A program made the translations under genes and the position numbers. Shown piece by piece: positions 26,411 through 36,216 of a stretch of 64,000 nucleotides of DNA. Source of the DNA: UBA10646 sp046296295 (lineage in GTDB: Bacteria > Bacteroidota > Bacteroidia > Chitinophagales > Chitinophagaceae). The stretch covers positions 1 to 64,000 of the forward strand of contig JBKBLG010000018.1 of the NCBI GenBank assembly GCA_046296295.1, in the 5' to 3' direction. Position 1 is the stretch's first letter. Each line of letters starts with the position of its first letter. A model generated the notes under the pieces. The model did no database searches. It had not been told where the DNA came from and worked only from the letters and a program-made list of their open reading frames with translations.

Positions 26411-28324
26411 ATGAAGAAGATGCTGTTTATGGCCACAGCCGCAGTAGTGGCATTGGTATCATGTAAAAAAGCAGACAACGATATGCTTGATTCTGCCCGT
26501 TTCAGTAACGATGCAGCAGCACACAATAAGCGGTTAAGTTTTAAAAATATTGGTGTACTTGGCTATCAATCGGCTAATAAAACAGGTGGCAGAGGTATGC
26601 AGCCGGTACCCGTAGCCAATCAATATCCGATTGAATTGATTGCAGAATTGTTTCCACCAACGGTCAACGGACAAGAAATTCAAGCAAGCCATGTAGATGC
26701 CAATGGTTCTGTAGCTTATGTAGCTTACAATCAGCGTTTAGATGGTTATGTGGGTGGTATTGAAATTGTAGATGTAAGTAATCCCCTAAACCCAAGTGTT
26801 GTTTCCCAAGTATTATTTCCTGATAGAGATATTAGTGCTGTTACTTATCATAACAATCGCTTGTATTTCGTGGGAGCATGCCATATGCCGAATTATCCGG
26901 GCTTTACAACGCCTGCCATTTTTGGTTACTTAGATCTTACCAACAATGGTACCCAGTTCGCTGGTACAGGGCGTACATTCAATATGCCAGGTCGTGTGGC
27001 TACCGACTTAACCATTGATGGCAACAGAGCTTATATTACCTCTGGCAACGATGGAGTATTCATAACGTTTGATTTAACAAGCGAAACCGTTGTATCAAGT
27101 AATGGCTTTGCCGATTTGCGGAGTGTAGCAGTTAATAACTCAACAGTTGCCTTATACAGTGGCGATAGTAAATTACGCTACTTCAACAAGAGTAATTTAA
27201 ATCTTATTCGCACAGTTGATTTGCCGGCCGATTGGGCAGAAGCCAAGCGTACCATAGCCTTTCATAACGACTATTTGATTGTAAGTGCCGGTAAGCGTGG
27301 AGTACAGTTGTTTGATCCAACAGGAACAAAAACCGATGAAATTTTATTGCCTACTTCACTGCCGAACATCAATCCCGATGAAATTGTAACCAATGGTGTA
27401 ACCAACAACGACGGCTACTTTGCTGCTGCTAATGGTGCTGCTGGTATTTATGTTGCCGATATGACGCCGGTGAACAACTTCAACGTAGTTGGTCGGATCG
27501 ATTTGAACGGTAGTGCCAACTTTGTAAAAAGTGTAGGCAACTACATTTATGTAGCTAATGGCCGAGGTGGTATAAAAATCATTCGTTTGGTACGCGGTAC
27601 CATTCATGGTATTAACTGTAACACATTCCCTGATTATGCAGGTAGTAGCGACTTGGTAGTTGGAGCTAACGAAAATTTAGTACATGGTCAGGCACTAGGC
27701 TTACAGAGCCTGACGGTCAATGGTCGTTTGTATCATTGCGGTACGGTAACCGTGTTAGATGCTGTGAATGTTAATAATGGTGGTACTTTAGAAGTGCATG
27801 GTGCATTTTCGCAAGGTCAATATCCAGCCGGAACGGGTGCTCCATTTACCGTAAGGAGTGGTGGTCATTTAATGGTGGAAGGTCATTTAAAAGTATATGG
27901 CGATTTTGTAATGCAATCTAATAGCCGTTTAACCTTTTTAGGAACAAATAGTCGCATCACTATCTATGGCCGTTACATTAGAGGTAACAACATCACTATT
28001 GTAGGTACCAGTTATGTAGATACATATAATAAGTTAGATGTTACGCCCGATTACAATAACGTGTTCACTTTTTTAAACAGTACTAGCAATAATAGTAGTG
28101 GTGTAAGTGCTACTGCTGTTGCTTTAGATGCGTTTCAACGGTTTGAATTCAATAGTTTAAGTAACCCTGGTGGTGCTATACAAACCATGAACATTTACGA
28201 AGGCAGCAATTTGAAACTTACTGTAACCTTCCCTGCCGATTATCTTGGTCGTCCTTATCGTTATGGTAAAACGTACAACCAAACGGTAACACGTAACTTT
28301 ACAGCCGGCGATGTGTTTTTATAA
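26411..28324 (+). CDS. LVIVD-repeat beta-propeller lipoprotein
   Basis: 637 residues from ATG 26411 (MKKMLFMATAAVVALVSCKK); Cys18 sits in a lipobox (ALVSC), so it is probably LspA-processed. The N-terminal 400 residues are propeller repeats of the type VGGIEIVDVSNPLNPSVVSQV ... GYIYVANGRGGIKIIRL, matching the LVIVD family. The C-terminal part (about 400-540) is a beta-helix-like segment (LTVNGRLYHCGTVTVLDAVNVNNGGTLEVHG), then a final beta domain. Location is likely the outer membrane or surface. The upstream in-frame codons from 26372 contain the promoter box and are excluded. One dispersed-word copy at 27843. Confidence 0.85.
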   Translation: MKKMLFMATAAVVALVSCKKADNDMLDSARFSNDAAAHNKRLSFKNIGVLGYQSANKTGGRGMQPVPVANQYPIELIAELFPPTVNGQEIQASHVDANGSVAYVAYNQRLDGYVGGIEIVDVSNPLNPSVVSQVLFPDRDISAVTYHNNRLYFVGACHMPNYPGFTTPAIFGYLDLTNNGTQFAGTGRTFNMPGRVATDLTIDGNRAYITSGNDGVFITFDLTSETVVSSNGFADLRSVAVNNSTVALYSGDSKLRYFNKSNLNLIRTVDLPADWAEAKRTIAFHNDYLIVSAGKRGVQLFDPTGTKTDEILLPTSLPNINPDEIVTNGVTNNDGYFAAANGAAGIYVADMTPVNNFNVVGRIDLNGSANFVKSVGNYIYVANGRGGIKIIRLVRGTIHGINCNTFPDYAGSSDLVVGANENLVHGQALGLQSLTVNGRLYHCGTVTVLDAVNVNNGGTLEVHGAFSQGQYPAGTGAPFTVRSGGHLMVEGHLKVYGDFVMQSNSRLTFLGTNSRITIYGRYIRGNNITIVGTSYVDTYNKLDVTPDYNNVFTFLNSTSNNSSGVSATAVALDAFQRFEFNSLSNPGGAIQTMNIYEGSNLKLTVTFPADYLGRPYRYGKTYNQTVTRNFTAGDVFL

Positions 28325-28352
28325 TCATATTTGATAACATATTTACCGCAAG

Positions 28353-28380
28353 GGTAGTCTTTAAAAAAGGCTACCTTTTT
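28353..28380 (+). terminator. Terminator after the LVIVD lipoprotein
   Basis: GGTAGTCTTT (28353-28362) pairs with AAAGGCTACC (28366-28375; one G-U), then T-run. The dispersed-word copy at 28341-28353 runs directly into the stem. Confidence 0.8.
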
Positions 28381-28420
28381 TATTTAACAAACTAAAGCCA
28401 GCTAAGCCGTTGGTTAGTTT

Positions 28421-28428
28421 TATTTTTG
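28421..28428 (+). promoter_or_regulatory. -7 box, likely leaderless transcript
   Basis: TATTTTTG ends 4 bases before the ATG at 28433; the expected start of transcription is at the A of the start codon. Confidence 0.6.
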
Positions 28429-28432
28429 AAAT

Positions 28433-29926
28433 ATGCGAAAGTGGTGGATGTTATTACTGTTAACCCTTACGGTAAATATCAATCGGTTATGGGCAGCACC
28501 TGTATTTGATTTCAGCCCAACCTGTCAAAAGGCATATAAAGAGCTGGTGCAATTGCGTATTGCCGAGGGAGAAACGCTACTTGCAGAAGCAAGAGCTCAA
28601 AATTCAGAAAATTTGATCGTAGATTATTTAGAAGGCTACGTACATTTTTTTATTTTATTTTTTAATGAAAATCCTTCCGAATATAGTTGGCGCAAAGCAA
28701 GGTTTGAAGCAATCATAGAAAAACTAGCCGACGGGCCAACGAATACACCTTGGTATTTATATACCCGCAGTGTGGTGCATCTGCAAAAGGCAGTTGTGGC
28801 CATTAAATTTAGTGAGCGGTGGAGTGCCGGATGGGATTTGCGAAAAGCTTTCATGTTAGTGAAAGACAACCGGAAAAAATATCCTGCTTTCGTTCCGAAC
28901 GATCTAATCTATGGGCCAGTGCAAGTTGCGGCAGGCGTTATTCCCGATGGCTACAAATGGTTAGCTAGCTTGTTTGGTTTAAAAGGCTCTGTGAAAACAG
29001 GCATGAATATCATGCGAAACTTGGTAGATACCAAAGATGCGTGGGGAAAGTTTTATCAAGAAGAAGCTAACTTCTACTATTGCTATTTACAGTTTTATGT
29101 AGAAAATAAACAACAAGAAACAATTAGCTACATACAGCAACGCCAACTCGATGTTGTGAATAATCACTTATATGCCTACCTCGCTAGCAACTTAGGTATC
29201 AACAGCAAAAACACCGATTATGCTAGAACTGTTATTACTAAGCGTAATCCATCAACCGAATATTTAAGTACACCCGTTTGGGATTTTGAATTGGGTTTTG
29301 TACGGCTGCATCATTTAGAATACGCCGAAGCCGCCAAGCATTACGATAGTTTTTTACGCCACTTTAAGGGTAAGTTTTATGTGAAAGATGCTGCCCAAAA
29401 ACTAAGTTGGTGTTATTATTTACAAGGTAATATGCAAGCTGCTAACGCAGCACGCCAATGGGTGTTAACCAAAGGTGGTACCGATACCGATGCCGATAAA
29501 AAAGCCTATAAAGATGCTAAAACCGGAAAGTGGCCACATCCGCTACTACTGAAGGCTCGCTTATTGAATGATGGCGGTTATAATAAAGATGCTATTACTT
29601 TACTGCACGGCAAAACGGCCAACGATTTTGAAACAGAAGCCGAACAATTAGAGTTCGTATATCGTGTTGCTCGTATCTACGATGAACTTGGTAAAGATGA
29701 AGATGCCATTCAATTTTACCTCAAAGCCATACAATTAGGCGAGCATCGAACAGAATATTTTGCAGCACGTGCTGCCCTTCAGTTAGGTATGTTGTACGAA
29801 GCTAAAGGCAACAAAGAGCTTGCTATTCAATACTTTGAGCGCTGTATCTCTATGAATAATCATGAGTATAAAGATAGCCTCGACCAACGTGCTAAAAGTG
29901 GTATTGCCCGCTGCAAAGGACTTTAA
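28433..29926 (+). CDS. Secreted tetratricopeptide-repeat protein
   Basis: 497 residues. Signal peptide about 1-22 (ending WAA); a dispersed-word copy encodes LTVN within it (28465). The mature protein is helical, with TPR-like units: YAEAAKHYDSFLRHFKGKFYVKDAAQKLSWCYYLQGNMQAA (about 305-345) and DAIQFYLKAIQLGEHRTEYFAARAALQLGMLYEAKGNKELAIQYFERCI (about 425-475). The middle (GLKGSVKTGMNIM) recalls the Iml2/TTC39 fold, but I would not rely on that. Likely a periplasmic scaffold; partner unknown. Followed by recN at 36 bases. Confidence 0.75.
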   Translation: MRKWWMLLLLTLTVNINRLWAAPVFDFSPTCQKAYKELVQLRIAEGETLLAEARAQNSENLIVDYLEGYVHFFILFFNENPSEYSWRKARFEAIIEKLADGPTNTPWYLYTRSVVHLQKAVVAIKFSERWSAGWDLRKAFMLVKDNRKKYPAFVPNDLIYGPVQVAAGVIPDGYKWLASLFGLKGSVKTGMNIMRNLVDTKDAWGKFYQEEANFYYCYLQFYVENKQQETISYIQQRQLDVVNNHLYAYLASNLGINSKNTDYARTVITKRNPSTEYLSTPVWDFELGFVRLHHLEYAEAAKHYDSFLRHFKGKFYVKDAAQKLSWCYYLQGNMQAANAARQWVLTKGGTDTDADKKAYKDAKTGKWPHPLLLKARLLNDGGYNKDAITLLHGKTANDFETEAEQLEFVYRVARIYDELGKDEDAIQFYLKAIQLGEHRTEYFAARAALQLGMLYEAKGNKELAIQYFERCISMNNHEYKDSLDQRAKSGIARCKGL

Positions 29927-29962
29927 TTTTCGCCATTAACTACCTAAAGTTATTTTTACGCC

Positions 29963-31615
29963 ATGCTTCAAAAGTTGCATATACGTAACTACGCTATCAT
30001 CGCAGCGTTAGACATATCATTTACGCAAGGCCTACAAATTATTACTGGCGAAACAGGTGCCGGTAAGAGTATTGTAATGGGTGCTCTTCAACTAATTTTA
30101 GGCAGCCGTGCCGATACCAATACCTTATTCGATAATACCCAAAAGTGCGTAGTAGAAGGTGTTTTTACCATGCAACCAGCGTTAACTGAAAAACTCGCTA
30201 TCATTGAGGTTGATGCCGATGAAAACGAAGTAGTTATACGCCGCGAAATTGCAGCTAATGGCAAAAGCAGAGCTTTTGTTAACGATACACCTGTTAACCT
30301 ACAACAGCTTCGTTTCATAGCTTCGGCTTTGGTAGATGTACACCAACAATTAGATACCCTAGAATTAGGTGAGCAAGATTTTCAACGTGAGGTAATAGAT
30401 GCCCTTGCGGTAAATGGTAAGCAATTGCAACAGTACAAAGATGTATATATTGCATGGCAGCAAGCAAAACAAGTGCTTGCACAACTACTACAACAACAGC
30501 AACAGTTTAAAAAAGAATTCGATTTTAACCAGTTTCAGTTCAATGAGTTAGCCGAAGCCAATTTTCAACCCAACGAATTAGAAGATGCTACAGCAGAGCT
30601 AGATATATTAAACAATGCAGAAGGTATCAAAGCGGCTTTGACCAACGTGGCCTATGCTTTTACAGAAGGTGAACAGCCCATTAATGCAACAATAAAACAA
30701 TTACTACAGCAGTTACAACACCAGCAGCACCCGAAATTACCAGTGCTTACAGAAAGGTTACAAGCTGCGTACATTGAACTACAAGATATTGCCAGCGAAG
30801 TGGCCTCACTGGCCGATGATATAATTTATGATGCTGCTCGCATCGAGCATTTAAACGAACGCATTAATATTGGGTATAAGCTGCTGAAAAAGCACAATCT
30901 TAACCATACCAACGAATTGCTCGCATTGCAAGCCGAACTCGATCAAAAGTTACAAGCAGTGCTTAATATAGATGAAGCTATCGATAAGCAGCAGCAGCAA
31001 GTTCACCAACTCGAACAGCAATGCATTGCTCAAGCAGCTATTATCAGCAAAGCCCGACATGCTCAAGCGCACCCATTTTCCCTTGCAGTTAATGAACTGC
31101 TAAAGAAAGTAGGTATGCCTAATGCAAGTATACAAGTACAGATACGGCCTACTGCCTTGCAACAACACGGTAGCGATGCTATTACCTTCTTGTTCGATGG
31201 CAACAAAAGCGGTCGTTACGAACCAATCGCCAAAGTTGCTAGTGGCGGTGAGCTGAGTCGACTAATGCTCTGTATTAAAAGTTTGGTTGCACAAAAAATG
31301 AATCTGCCAACACTCATTTTCGATGAAATTGATACCGGTATTTCCGGTGAAGCTGCCAAGCAAGTGGGTACTATCATGTATCAACTGGCACAAGGGCGTC
31401 AGGTAATCTGTATTACCCATCAACCTCAAATTGCCGCAAAAGCACAGCAACATTTCTATGTATATAAACAAGCTAATGCTACCGGTGCTGTTACCACCAA
31501 TATTAAACTGCTTAGTACAGATGAAAGTATAGAAGCAATTGCTCAAATGCTTGGAGGCGAAAATCCAAGCGAGGCAGCCTTGGCAAGTGCACGAGAAATG
31601 AAAGCTATGGTATAA
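29963..31615 (+). CDS. recN: DNA repair protein RecN
   Basis: 550 residues, normal length. SMC-like ATPase: Walker A GETGAGKSIVMGAL near residue 30, Q-rich coiled coils in the middle (QQQQQFKKEF, KQQQQVHQLEQQ), signature ASGGELSRLMLCIK and Walker B TLIFDEIDTGISGEAAKQVG, with the D-loop His region ICITHQPQIAA. It acts in double-strand break repair. Dispersed-word copy at 30403 (ALAVNGK). The next ATG begins one base after its stop codon. Confidence 0.96.
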   Translation: MLQKLHIRNYAIIAALDISFTQGLQIITGETGAGKSIVMGALQLILGSRADTNTLFDNTQKCVVEGVFTMQPALTEKLAIIEVDADENEVVIRREIAANGKSRAFVNDTPVNLQQLRFIASALVDVHQQLDTLELGEQDFQREVIDALAVNGKQLQQYKDVYIAWQQAKQVLAQLLQQQQQFKKEFDFNQFQFNELAEANFQPNELEDATAELDILNNAEGIKAALTNVAYAFTEGEQPINATIKQLLQQLQHQQHPKLPVLTERLQAAYIELQDIASEVASLADDIIYDAARIEHLNERINIGYKLLKKHNLNHTNELLALQAELDQKLQAVLNIDEAIDKQQQQVHQLEQQCIAQAAIISKARHAQAHPFSLAVNELLKKVGMPNASIQVQIRPTALQQHGSDAITFLFDGNKSGRYEPIAKVASGGELSRLMLCIKSLVAQKMNLPTLIFDEIDTGISGEAAKQVGTIMYQLAQGRQVICITHQPQIAAKAQQHFYVYKQANATGAVTTNIKLLSTDESIEAIAQMLGGENPSEAALASAREMKAMV

Positions 31616-31616
31616 T

Positions 31617-31826
31617 ATGTACATCATCTCATTTTTAGTGCCATTAGTATTGTTAAGCTTACCTTGCTGGTATGCAGGTCGTTGGCTTAATACAAAGCTT
31701 AAGCCTAAACAAAGTATCCTTCGTTTTTTAGTGTGGGCAAGTGCCGTAATACTTCTTTGTTTTAGTTATTTTTATATTGTGCTTTGGGTCGCAAAAGAGC
31801 AGTTACAAACATTATTCGCTCCATAA
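31617..31826 (+). CDS. Small two-helix membrane protein
   Basis: 69 residues with two clear hydrophobic helices (about 4-22 and 37-58) separated by a basic loop (NTKLKPKQS). The ATG lies one base after the recN stop, which suggests coupled translation, and base usage resembles neighbours. No family recognised; function unknown. Confidence 0.55.
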   Translation: MYIISFLVPLVLLSLPCWYAGRWLNTKLKPKQSILRFLVWASAVILLCFSYFYIVLWVAKEQLQTLFAP

Positions 31827-31882
31827 ATTCAAAACTTACTGTTTATTTGTTCTCAATTTGTTCGTATTAAAAACAATTACAC

Positions 31883-32713
31883 ATGGCATATAACTTACTT
31901 AAAGGCAAGCGTGGTATTATTACAGGCGCACTCGATCAAAATTCAATTGCATGGAAGGTGGCCGAAAAAGCACATGAAGAAGGTGCCACATTCGTACTTA
32001 CAAACGCACCCATTGCAATGCGTATGGGCGAAATCAACAAACTTGCAGAGAAAACAGGTAGTACCATCATTCCTGCCGATGCTACCAGCATAGAAGATTT
32101 AACTAAGTTATTTACCGAAAGCCAAGAAGTACTAGGCGGAAAAATCGATTTTGTACTCCATAGCATTGGCATGAGCGTTAACATTCGTAAGAAAATTAGC
32201 TATCCTGAAAGCAATTACGATTTTTTCATGAAAGGGCTCGATGTAAGTGCTATGAGCCTTCATAAAATGCTATCGGTAGCATGGAAGCTCGATGCTATTA
32301 ACGAGTGGGGTAGTGTGGTAGCACTATCATACATGGCCGCACAGCGCACCTTCCCATTCTACACTGATATGGCCGATATCAAAGCTATGCTAGAAAGTAT
32401 TGCACGAAGTTTTGGTTATCATTATGGTCTTCGCAAAAAAGTACGTATTAATACAGTATCTCAAAGCCCTACTAAAACAACTGCCGGCACTGGTATTAAA
32501 GGATTTGGCGATTTCTTCGACTATGCCGAAGCTATAGCACCTTTAGGTAATGCAAGTGCCGAAGATTGTGCAAACTATTGCATTACTTTATTCAGCGATT
32601 TAACACGTATGGTAACCATGCAAAACTTATTCCACGATGGCGGATATGTGAACACTGGTGTTAGCGATATCGTAATGCAAAAAATGGGTATAGAAAATAA
32701 TACAGGAGAGTAG
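31883..32713 (+). CDS. fabI: Enoyl-ACP reductase (NADH)
   Basis: 276 residues, short-chain dehydrogenase fold. N-terminal GKRGIITGALDQNSIAWKVA is the FabI form of the NAD site; the active-site pattern Tyr-x6-Lys is in RTFPFYTDMADIKAMLES, and LFSDLTRMVT...HDGGYVNTG is the C-terminal substrate loop. It carries out the last step of fatty acid elongation. Monocistronic, with a terminator after it. Confidence 0.95.
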   Translation: MAYNLLKGKRGIITGALDQNSIAWKVAEKAHEEGATFVLTNAPIAMRMGEINKLAEKTGSTIIPADATSIEDLTKLFTESQEVLGGKIDFVLHSIGMSVNIRKKISYPESNYDFFMKGLDVSAMSLHKMLSVAWKLDAINEWGSVVALSYMAAQRTFPFYTDMADIKAMLESIARSFGYHYGLRKKVRINTVSQSPTKTTAGTGIKGFGDFFDYAEAIAPLGNASAEDCANYCITLFSDLTRMVTMQNLFHDGGYVNTGVSDIVMQKMGIENNTGE

Positions 32714-32737
32714 AATTGGTATAACCTTACGGTAAAT

Positions 32738-32769
32738 GGGGGTGCATTCTAATGCAACCCCTTTATTTT
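32738..32769 (+). terminator. Terminator after fabI
   Basis: GGGGTGCATT-type arm (32738-32748) pairs with AATGCAACCCC (32751-32761, one bulged base), then a run of T. The last base of the dispersed word at 32725-32738 is also the first base of the stem. Confidence 0.8.
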
Positions 32770-32805
32770 TTTATTGAAGCATTAGGAAGCCCCATACTGA
32801 AACTT

Positions 32806-32813
32806 TATATTTG
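32806..32813 (+). promoter_or_regulatory. -7 box of the PAP2 gene
   Basis: TATATTTG matches TAnnTTTG, 26 bases before ATG 32840. Confidence 0.5.
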
Positions 32814-32839
32814 AAGCATATTACCAGTATTACCACTGT

Positions 32840-33499
32840 ATGGCACAATGTTGTATTGTGAACGCCAACTGCATAAGAAAAGCTAGTATTGCAGTTACTA
32901 CGTTAGGCGTTACTATATTAATTGTTTCTCAACTTATTGGGAAGCAGCAACTGTTTTTATATCTGAATGCTAATCTTGGTATTGGCGTAGATTATTTCTT
33001 AGGTATTTTCACTAATACCGGCGATGGAGCCATGTGGTTAGTTGCACTTTTATTAGTGGTGTACCAATTTAAGAAAAAACACTTTTTTCCATTAGTACTT
33101 ACCACATTTCTCACAAGTACAGCTTTAGTACAGTTTTGTAAGTACGTAATTCTACCGAACGAGGCCCGCCCGTATAGTGCTATTGCCGATAAGTCTTTAA
33201 TTCATACCGTAAGTTTTATCAAGCCGCATGAAATTAACAGTTTCCCATCTGGGCATACTGCCACAGCTTTTTGCATTTATTTGCTGTTAACCTTGTTTAT
33301 TCGTAAGTCGTGGTGGTTATGGGTAGGCTTAGTGTATGCCGTATTAGTAGCCTACTCACGTATTTATGTAGCACAACACTTTCCGCTCGATGTTGCTGCA
33401 GGTATGTTGGTTGCTGTTGCTAGTATTTGGGCTGGCTTGTTTGTGCAATCAAAATTTACACCAGACATCAAAAACAGTTTTCGTCCTCAGCTTAGTTAA
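32840..33499 (+). CDS. PAP2 superfamily membrane phosphatase
   Basis: 219 residues, several membrane helices. The three phosphatase motifs are visible: K...RP in CKYVILPNEARPYS (8 residues between K and R), PSGH in NSFPSGHTATAF, and SR....H...D in YSRIYVAQHFPLDVAAG. Likely a lipid phosphatase (phosphatidylglycerophosphate or undecaprenyl-diphosphate type); the substrate cannot be told from sequence. The 3' end overlaps the opposing gene by 8 bases. Confidence 0.88.
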   Translation: MAQCCIVNANCIRKASIAVTTLGVTILIVSQLIGKQQLFLYLNANLGIGVDYFLGIFTNTGDGAMWLVALLLVVYQFKKKHFFPLVLTTFLTSTALVQFCKYVILPNEARPYSAIADKSLIHTVSFIKPHEINSFPSGHTATAFCIYLLLTLFIRKSWWLWVGLVYAVLVAYSRIYVAQHFPLDVAAGMLVAVASIWAGLFVQSKFTPDIKNSFRPQLS

Positions 33500-34124
33500 G
33501 CACAGTATTCCAAATGGTGGCATCTGGTTTCTTCCCGTTAATACCTTGTAGCATTTGCATCAAAAATGCTTCATTATTTGCTTGGGCTGCTAGCATTTGC
33601 ATCATTTGATTCATGTTGTTTAAAAGGGCAGTGTAATCGTATTTCCAAGTCGTGCCTTCTTTCACAAATGTCATAGTAACGGGCGAGGGTTTGCCATTTA
33701 CTATCAAAGGTGCTGTTGCAGTATTTCCTTTAATGTTCACAGTTCCAAGTGTGGTTACAGTATTAATCTTTTTCTTCAGCCCTTTATCCATTGATTGCAT
33801 CATAAAACTTTGTGCATTCATGGTAAGTAATTCTTGATCAGTAGTGGTATGTCGTAAGGTTAAAACAGCAATCTTGTCACTCAGCGGAAGCTGCATCACT
33901 TCTGATTTTTTTGCTTTTTGGGCCAAGCGTAAGATTTTATCGAAGTATTGCTTTGAGCTGGTACTCAACATGCTCAAAATGGCTTTCGTATCTTTGTTGT
34001 CTACCGCTGTTTCATAAGCTTTGTATAAAGCTTGAATTTTAGTGGTTTCATTCTCTGTAGTGCGATTGTTAAAACTCAATAGGAAAAATGTCGCGGTAAT
34101 TATAATAGTAAGTATTTGTCGCAT
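33492..34124 (-). CDS. Secreted protein of unknown function (NTF2/DUF4878-like)
   Basis: 210 residues. Signal peptide about 1-18; the N-terminal helix region has KIQALYKAYETAVDNKDTKAILSMLSTSSKQYFDK, then a beta part GTVNIKGNTATAPLIVNGKPSPVTMTFVKEGTTWKYDY, the usual pattern of NTF2-like lumenal proteins (family guess only). A Met/Gln-rich C-terminal helix follows. It overlaps the PAP2 3' end by 8 bases in convergent orientation. Confidence 0.65.
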   Translation of the reverse strand: MRQILTIIITATFFLLSFNNRTTENETTKIQALYKAYETAVDNKDTKAILSMLSTSSKQYFDKILRLAQKAKKSEVMQLPLSDKIAVLTLRHTTTDQELLTMNAQSFMMQSMDKGLKKKINTVTTLGTVNIKGNTATAPLIVNGKPSPVTMTFVKEGTTWKYDYTALLNNMNQMMQMLAAQANNEAFLMQMLQGINGKKPDATIWNTVLN

Positions 34125-34182
34125 AGCATTTTAGTTTTGAATAGCAATAATCATTTACCGTAAGGTAAAAGTAGTGCAACAA

Positions 34183-34205
34183 AAAAGCCTCGTAAAGAGG
34201 CTTTT
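34183..34205 (-). terminator. Bidirectional terminator
   Basis: AAAAGCCTC (34183-34191), loop GTAAA, GAGGCTTTT (34197-34205). It lies just beyond the stop codon of the minus-strand gene ending at 34213. A dispersed-word copy is at 34152-34165. Confidence 0.8.
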
Positions 34206-34212
34206 GATAAAG

Positions 34213-34560
34213 TTATTGTTGTTTAGGCATTGGTGTAATAAACCTAGGCACTTTCACGGGTTTGAACTTGTAGGGAAATACATAAGTGGTATTTCCCTTT
34301 TCCATACGAACCAAACTTACACTGCTCGATTGCTGCGGTGCCGGAACCTCAAATGCTCCTTTAAACTGCCATGTAGTAGGGCGCAACGTTGTAAGGCTAT
34401 AATTTTTTTTGTATAAAGCGAGTGATTTTAAACTAATAAGGCTTACTGTACTTTGTTTTTTGTCACCGCTTTTGCCAGTATATGAAGCAAATGCTATCTG
34501 CACAAGCACAAAGCATATGCTTATTGCCACCATTTTTTTGATGTTGATAGTATTTGCCAT
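34213..34560 (-). CDS. Small secreted protein of unknown function
   Basis: 115 residues. A basic N-terminus followed by a hydrophobic stretch (MVAISICFVLVQIAFASY) gives a signal peptide to about residue 26. The mature part is basic and has no motif I recognise. It has its own terminator downstream and a TATCTTCG near-match to the -7 box just before the ATG, so it is probably a real single gene. Confidence 0.55.
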   Translation of the reverse strand: MANTINIKKMVAISICFVLVQIAFASYTGKSGDKKQSTVSLISLKSLALYKKNYSLTTLRPTTWQFKGAFEVPAPQQSSSVSLVRMEKGNTTYVFPYKFKPVKVPRFITPMPKQQ

Positions 34561-34697
34561 AATACGAAGATAGGTTTTTTTAAGAAAGGTTTAAGATATA
34601 GACGCTTTTTTTGTTAAAACGTTGCCTTCATAAAAATGTTACACCAAAAATTTATTTTTTTCAGTTGTACCCATTACTTTTCAGTAACAATCGGTGT

Positions 34698-36131
34698 ATG
34701 TCTGAAGATTTTCCATATCAGGATGATGATCATAGCCGTGAAGAGCTAGCTAGTTTGGTACAACAGTATCATAACTTACGCCACGGTAGTGGTGCTGCTT
34801 TTTTAGAAGAAGAGGCCTATGAACGTATCATCGACTATTTTGATGACACTGACGACCTTCCTGCTGCACTCGAAGCTGCGGAAACTGGGTTGGAATATTT
34901 TCCTTATTCGTCGCACCTGCTCATCAAAAAGGCCGATTTATTACTTGCAACTCGCCGTTATCAAGAAGCATTAGATATTTTAGAACAAGCAGAACTGTTC
35001 GATAGTAGCGATATTAACCTATATATCTTAAAAACCGACGCTTACTTAGCACTCGATAGGCAACCGCAAGCAGTGGCCTTGCTAGAAGAAGCCATACGCA
35101 TTTTCGATGGCGATGAAAAGGTGGATCTGCTATTTGAACTCGCCGATGTGTACGATGATTACGAAGATTTTGATAAGGTTTTCGATTGCTTAAAGCTCAT
35201 TCTTGAACAAGAACCTAATAACGAAGAAGCACTCTATAAAATTTGCTTTTGGACCGATTTCACCGGCCGAAATGAAGAAAGTATCAGACTGCACATGTCT
35301 ATCATTGATGCTTTTCCATACAACGAGTTGGCTTGGTTCAATTTAGCCTGTGCCTACCAGGGTATTAAACTGTACGAAAAGGCAATCGATGCCTATCAAT
35401 TCGCCATTACAATCGATGAAAAGTTCGATTATGCTTACCGTAACATGGGCGATGCCTACATACGCTTACGCAAATACAAAGAAGCAATCGAAGTGTTAAA
35501 ACGTGTAACAGAGTTGGCACGCCCCGAAGATGTAATTTTTGAAGCCATTGGCCATTGTTTTGAACGGTTAGGAAATTTTGCACAAGCCCGCTTTCATTAC
35601 CGCAAAGCCTCACATTTAAGCCCCGATGATAGTAAGTTATACTACAAAATAGCCTGCACTTACGTAAATGAAGGCCAATATCACCAAGCTATAAAGCAGT
35701 TAGAAACTGCTATGCGAGTACATAGGCAAGTGCCGGAATATAATTTGACAATGGGCGAATGCTATTTTCAGTTAGGCCAATACAAAGAAGCCGTTCATTA
35801 TTTAAGTATTGCCGTTCGTGCACGCCCTCGTAATAGCAATAGCTGGGAGGCTTTGATTAGCTGTTTATTTAAAGCTGGTTATTTTGAAGAAGCCATACAA
35901 CAATGCCATGCTGCATTGCAGGCAACTGAGCATAAGCCTGTTTTCTTATTCCTTATAAGTGCTTGTTATTTTGCCCTCGGCAAAACCAAAGAAGCCGTAC
36001 TTCAACTCGAAAAAGGCATGGAAGAGTCTCCTAAATTGCTGAAAAAATTTGTAGAACTTAACCCCGCTATTTTACAAAGCCATCAAGTGGTAGATGTAAT
36101 TGCACGGTATAAAAGGAGCAAAAAACTATAA
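34698..36131 (+). CDS. Cytoplasmic tetratricopeptide-repeat protein
   Basis: 477 residues from ATG 34698 (MSEDFPYQDDD); the 29 in-frame residues upstream are excluded because they are unlike the acidic start and run through the presumed promoter. TPR units cover about 50-450, for example KAIDAYQFAITIDEKFDYAYRNMGDAYIRL, KEAIEVLKRV and ARFHYRKASHLSPDDSKLYYKIACTYVNEGQYHQAIKQLE. No signal peptide. Probably a protein-interaction scaffold; the partner is not evident. Very similar TPR proteins are common in Bacteroidota. Confidence 0.85.
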   Translation: MSEDFPYQDDDHSREELASLVQQYHNLRHGSGAAFLEEEAYERIIDYFDDTDDLPAALEAAETGLEYFPYSSHLLIKKADLLLATRRYQEALDILEQAELFDSSDINLYILKTDAYLALDRQPQAVALLEEAIRIFDGDEKVDLLFELADVYDDYEDFDKVFDCLKLILEQEPNNEEALYKICFWTDFTGRNEESIRLHMSIIDAFPYNELAWFNLACAYQGIKLYEKAIDAYQFAITIDEKFDYAYRNMGDAYIRLRKYKEAIEVLKRVTELARPEDVIFEAIGHCFERLGNFAQARFHYRKASHLSPDDSKLYYKIACTYVNEGQYHQAIKQLETAMRVHRQVPEYNLTMGECYFQLGQYKEAVHYLSIAVRARPRNSNSWEALISCLFKAGYFEEAIQQCHAALQATEHKPVFLFLISACYFALGKTKEAVLQLEKGMEESPKLLKKFVELNPAILQSHQVVDVIARYKRSKKL

Positions 36132-36216
36132 AAAAATCTAGTCTATTTATTCAGTAGATTATAGCATTTAGGCTGTATTTATTATTTTCGCCGCACTTTA
36201 GAAAAAAAGCAGCCGA

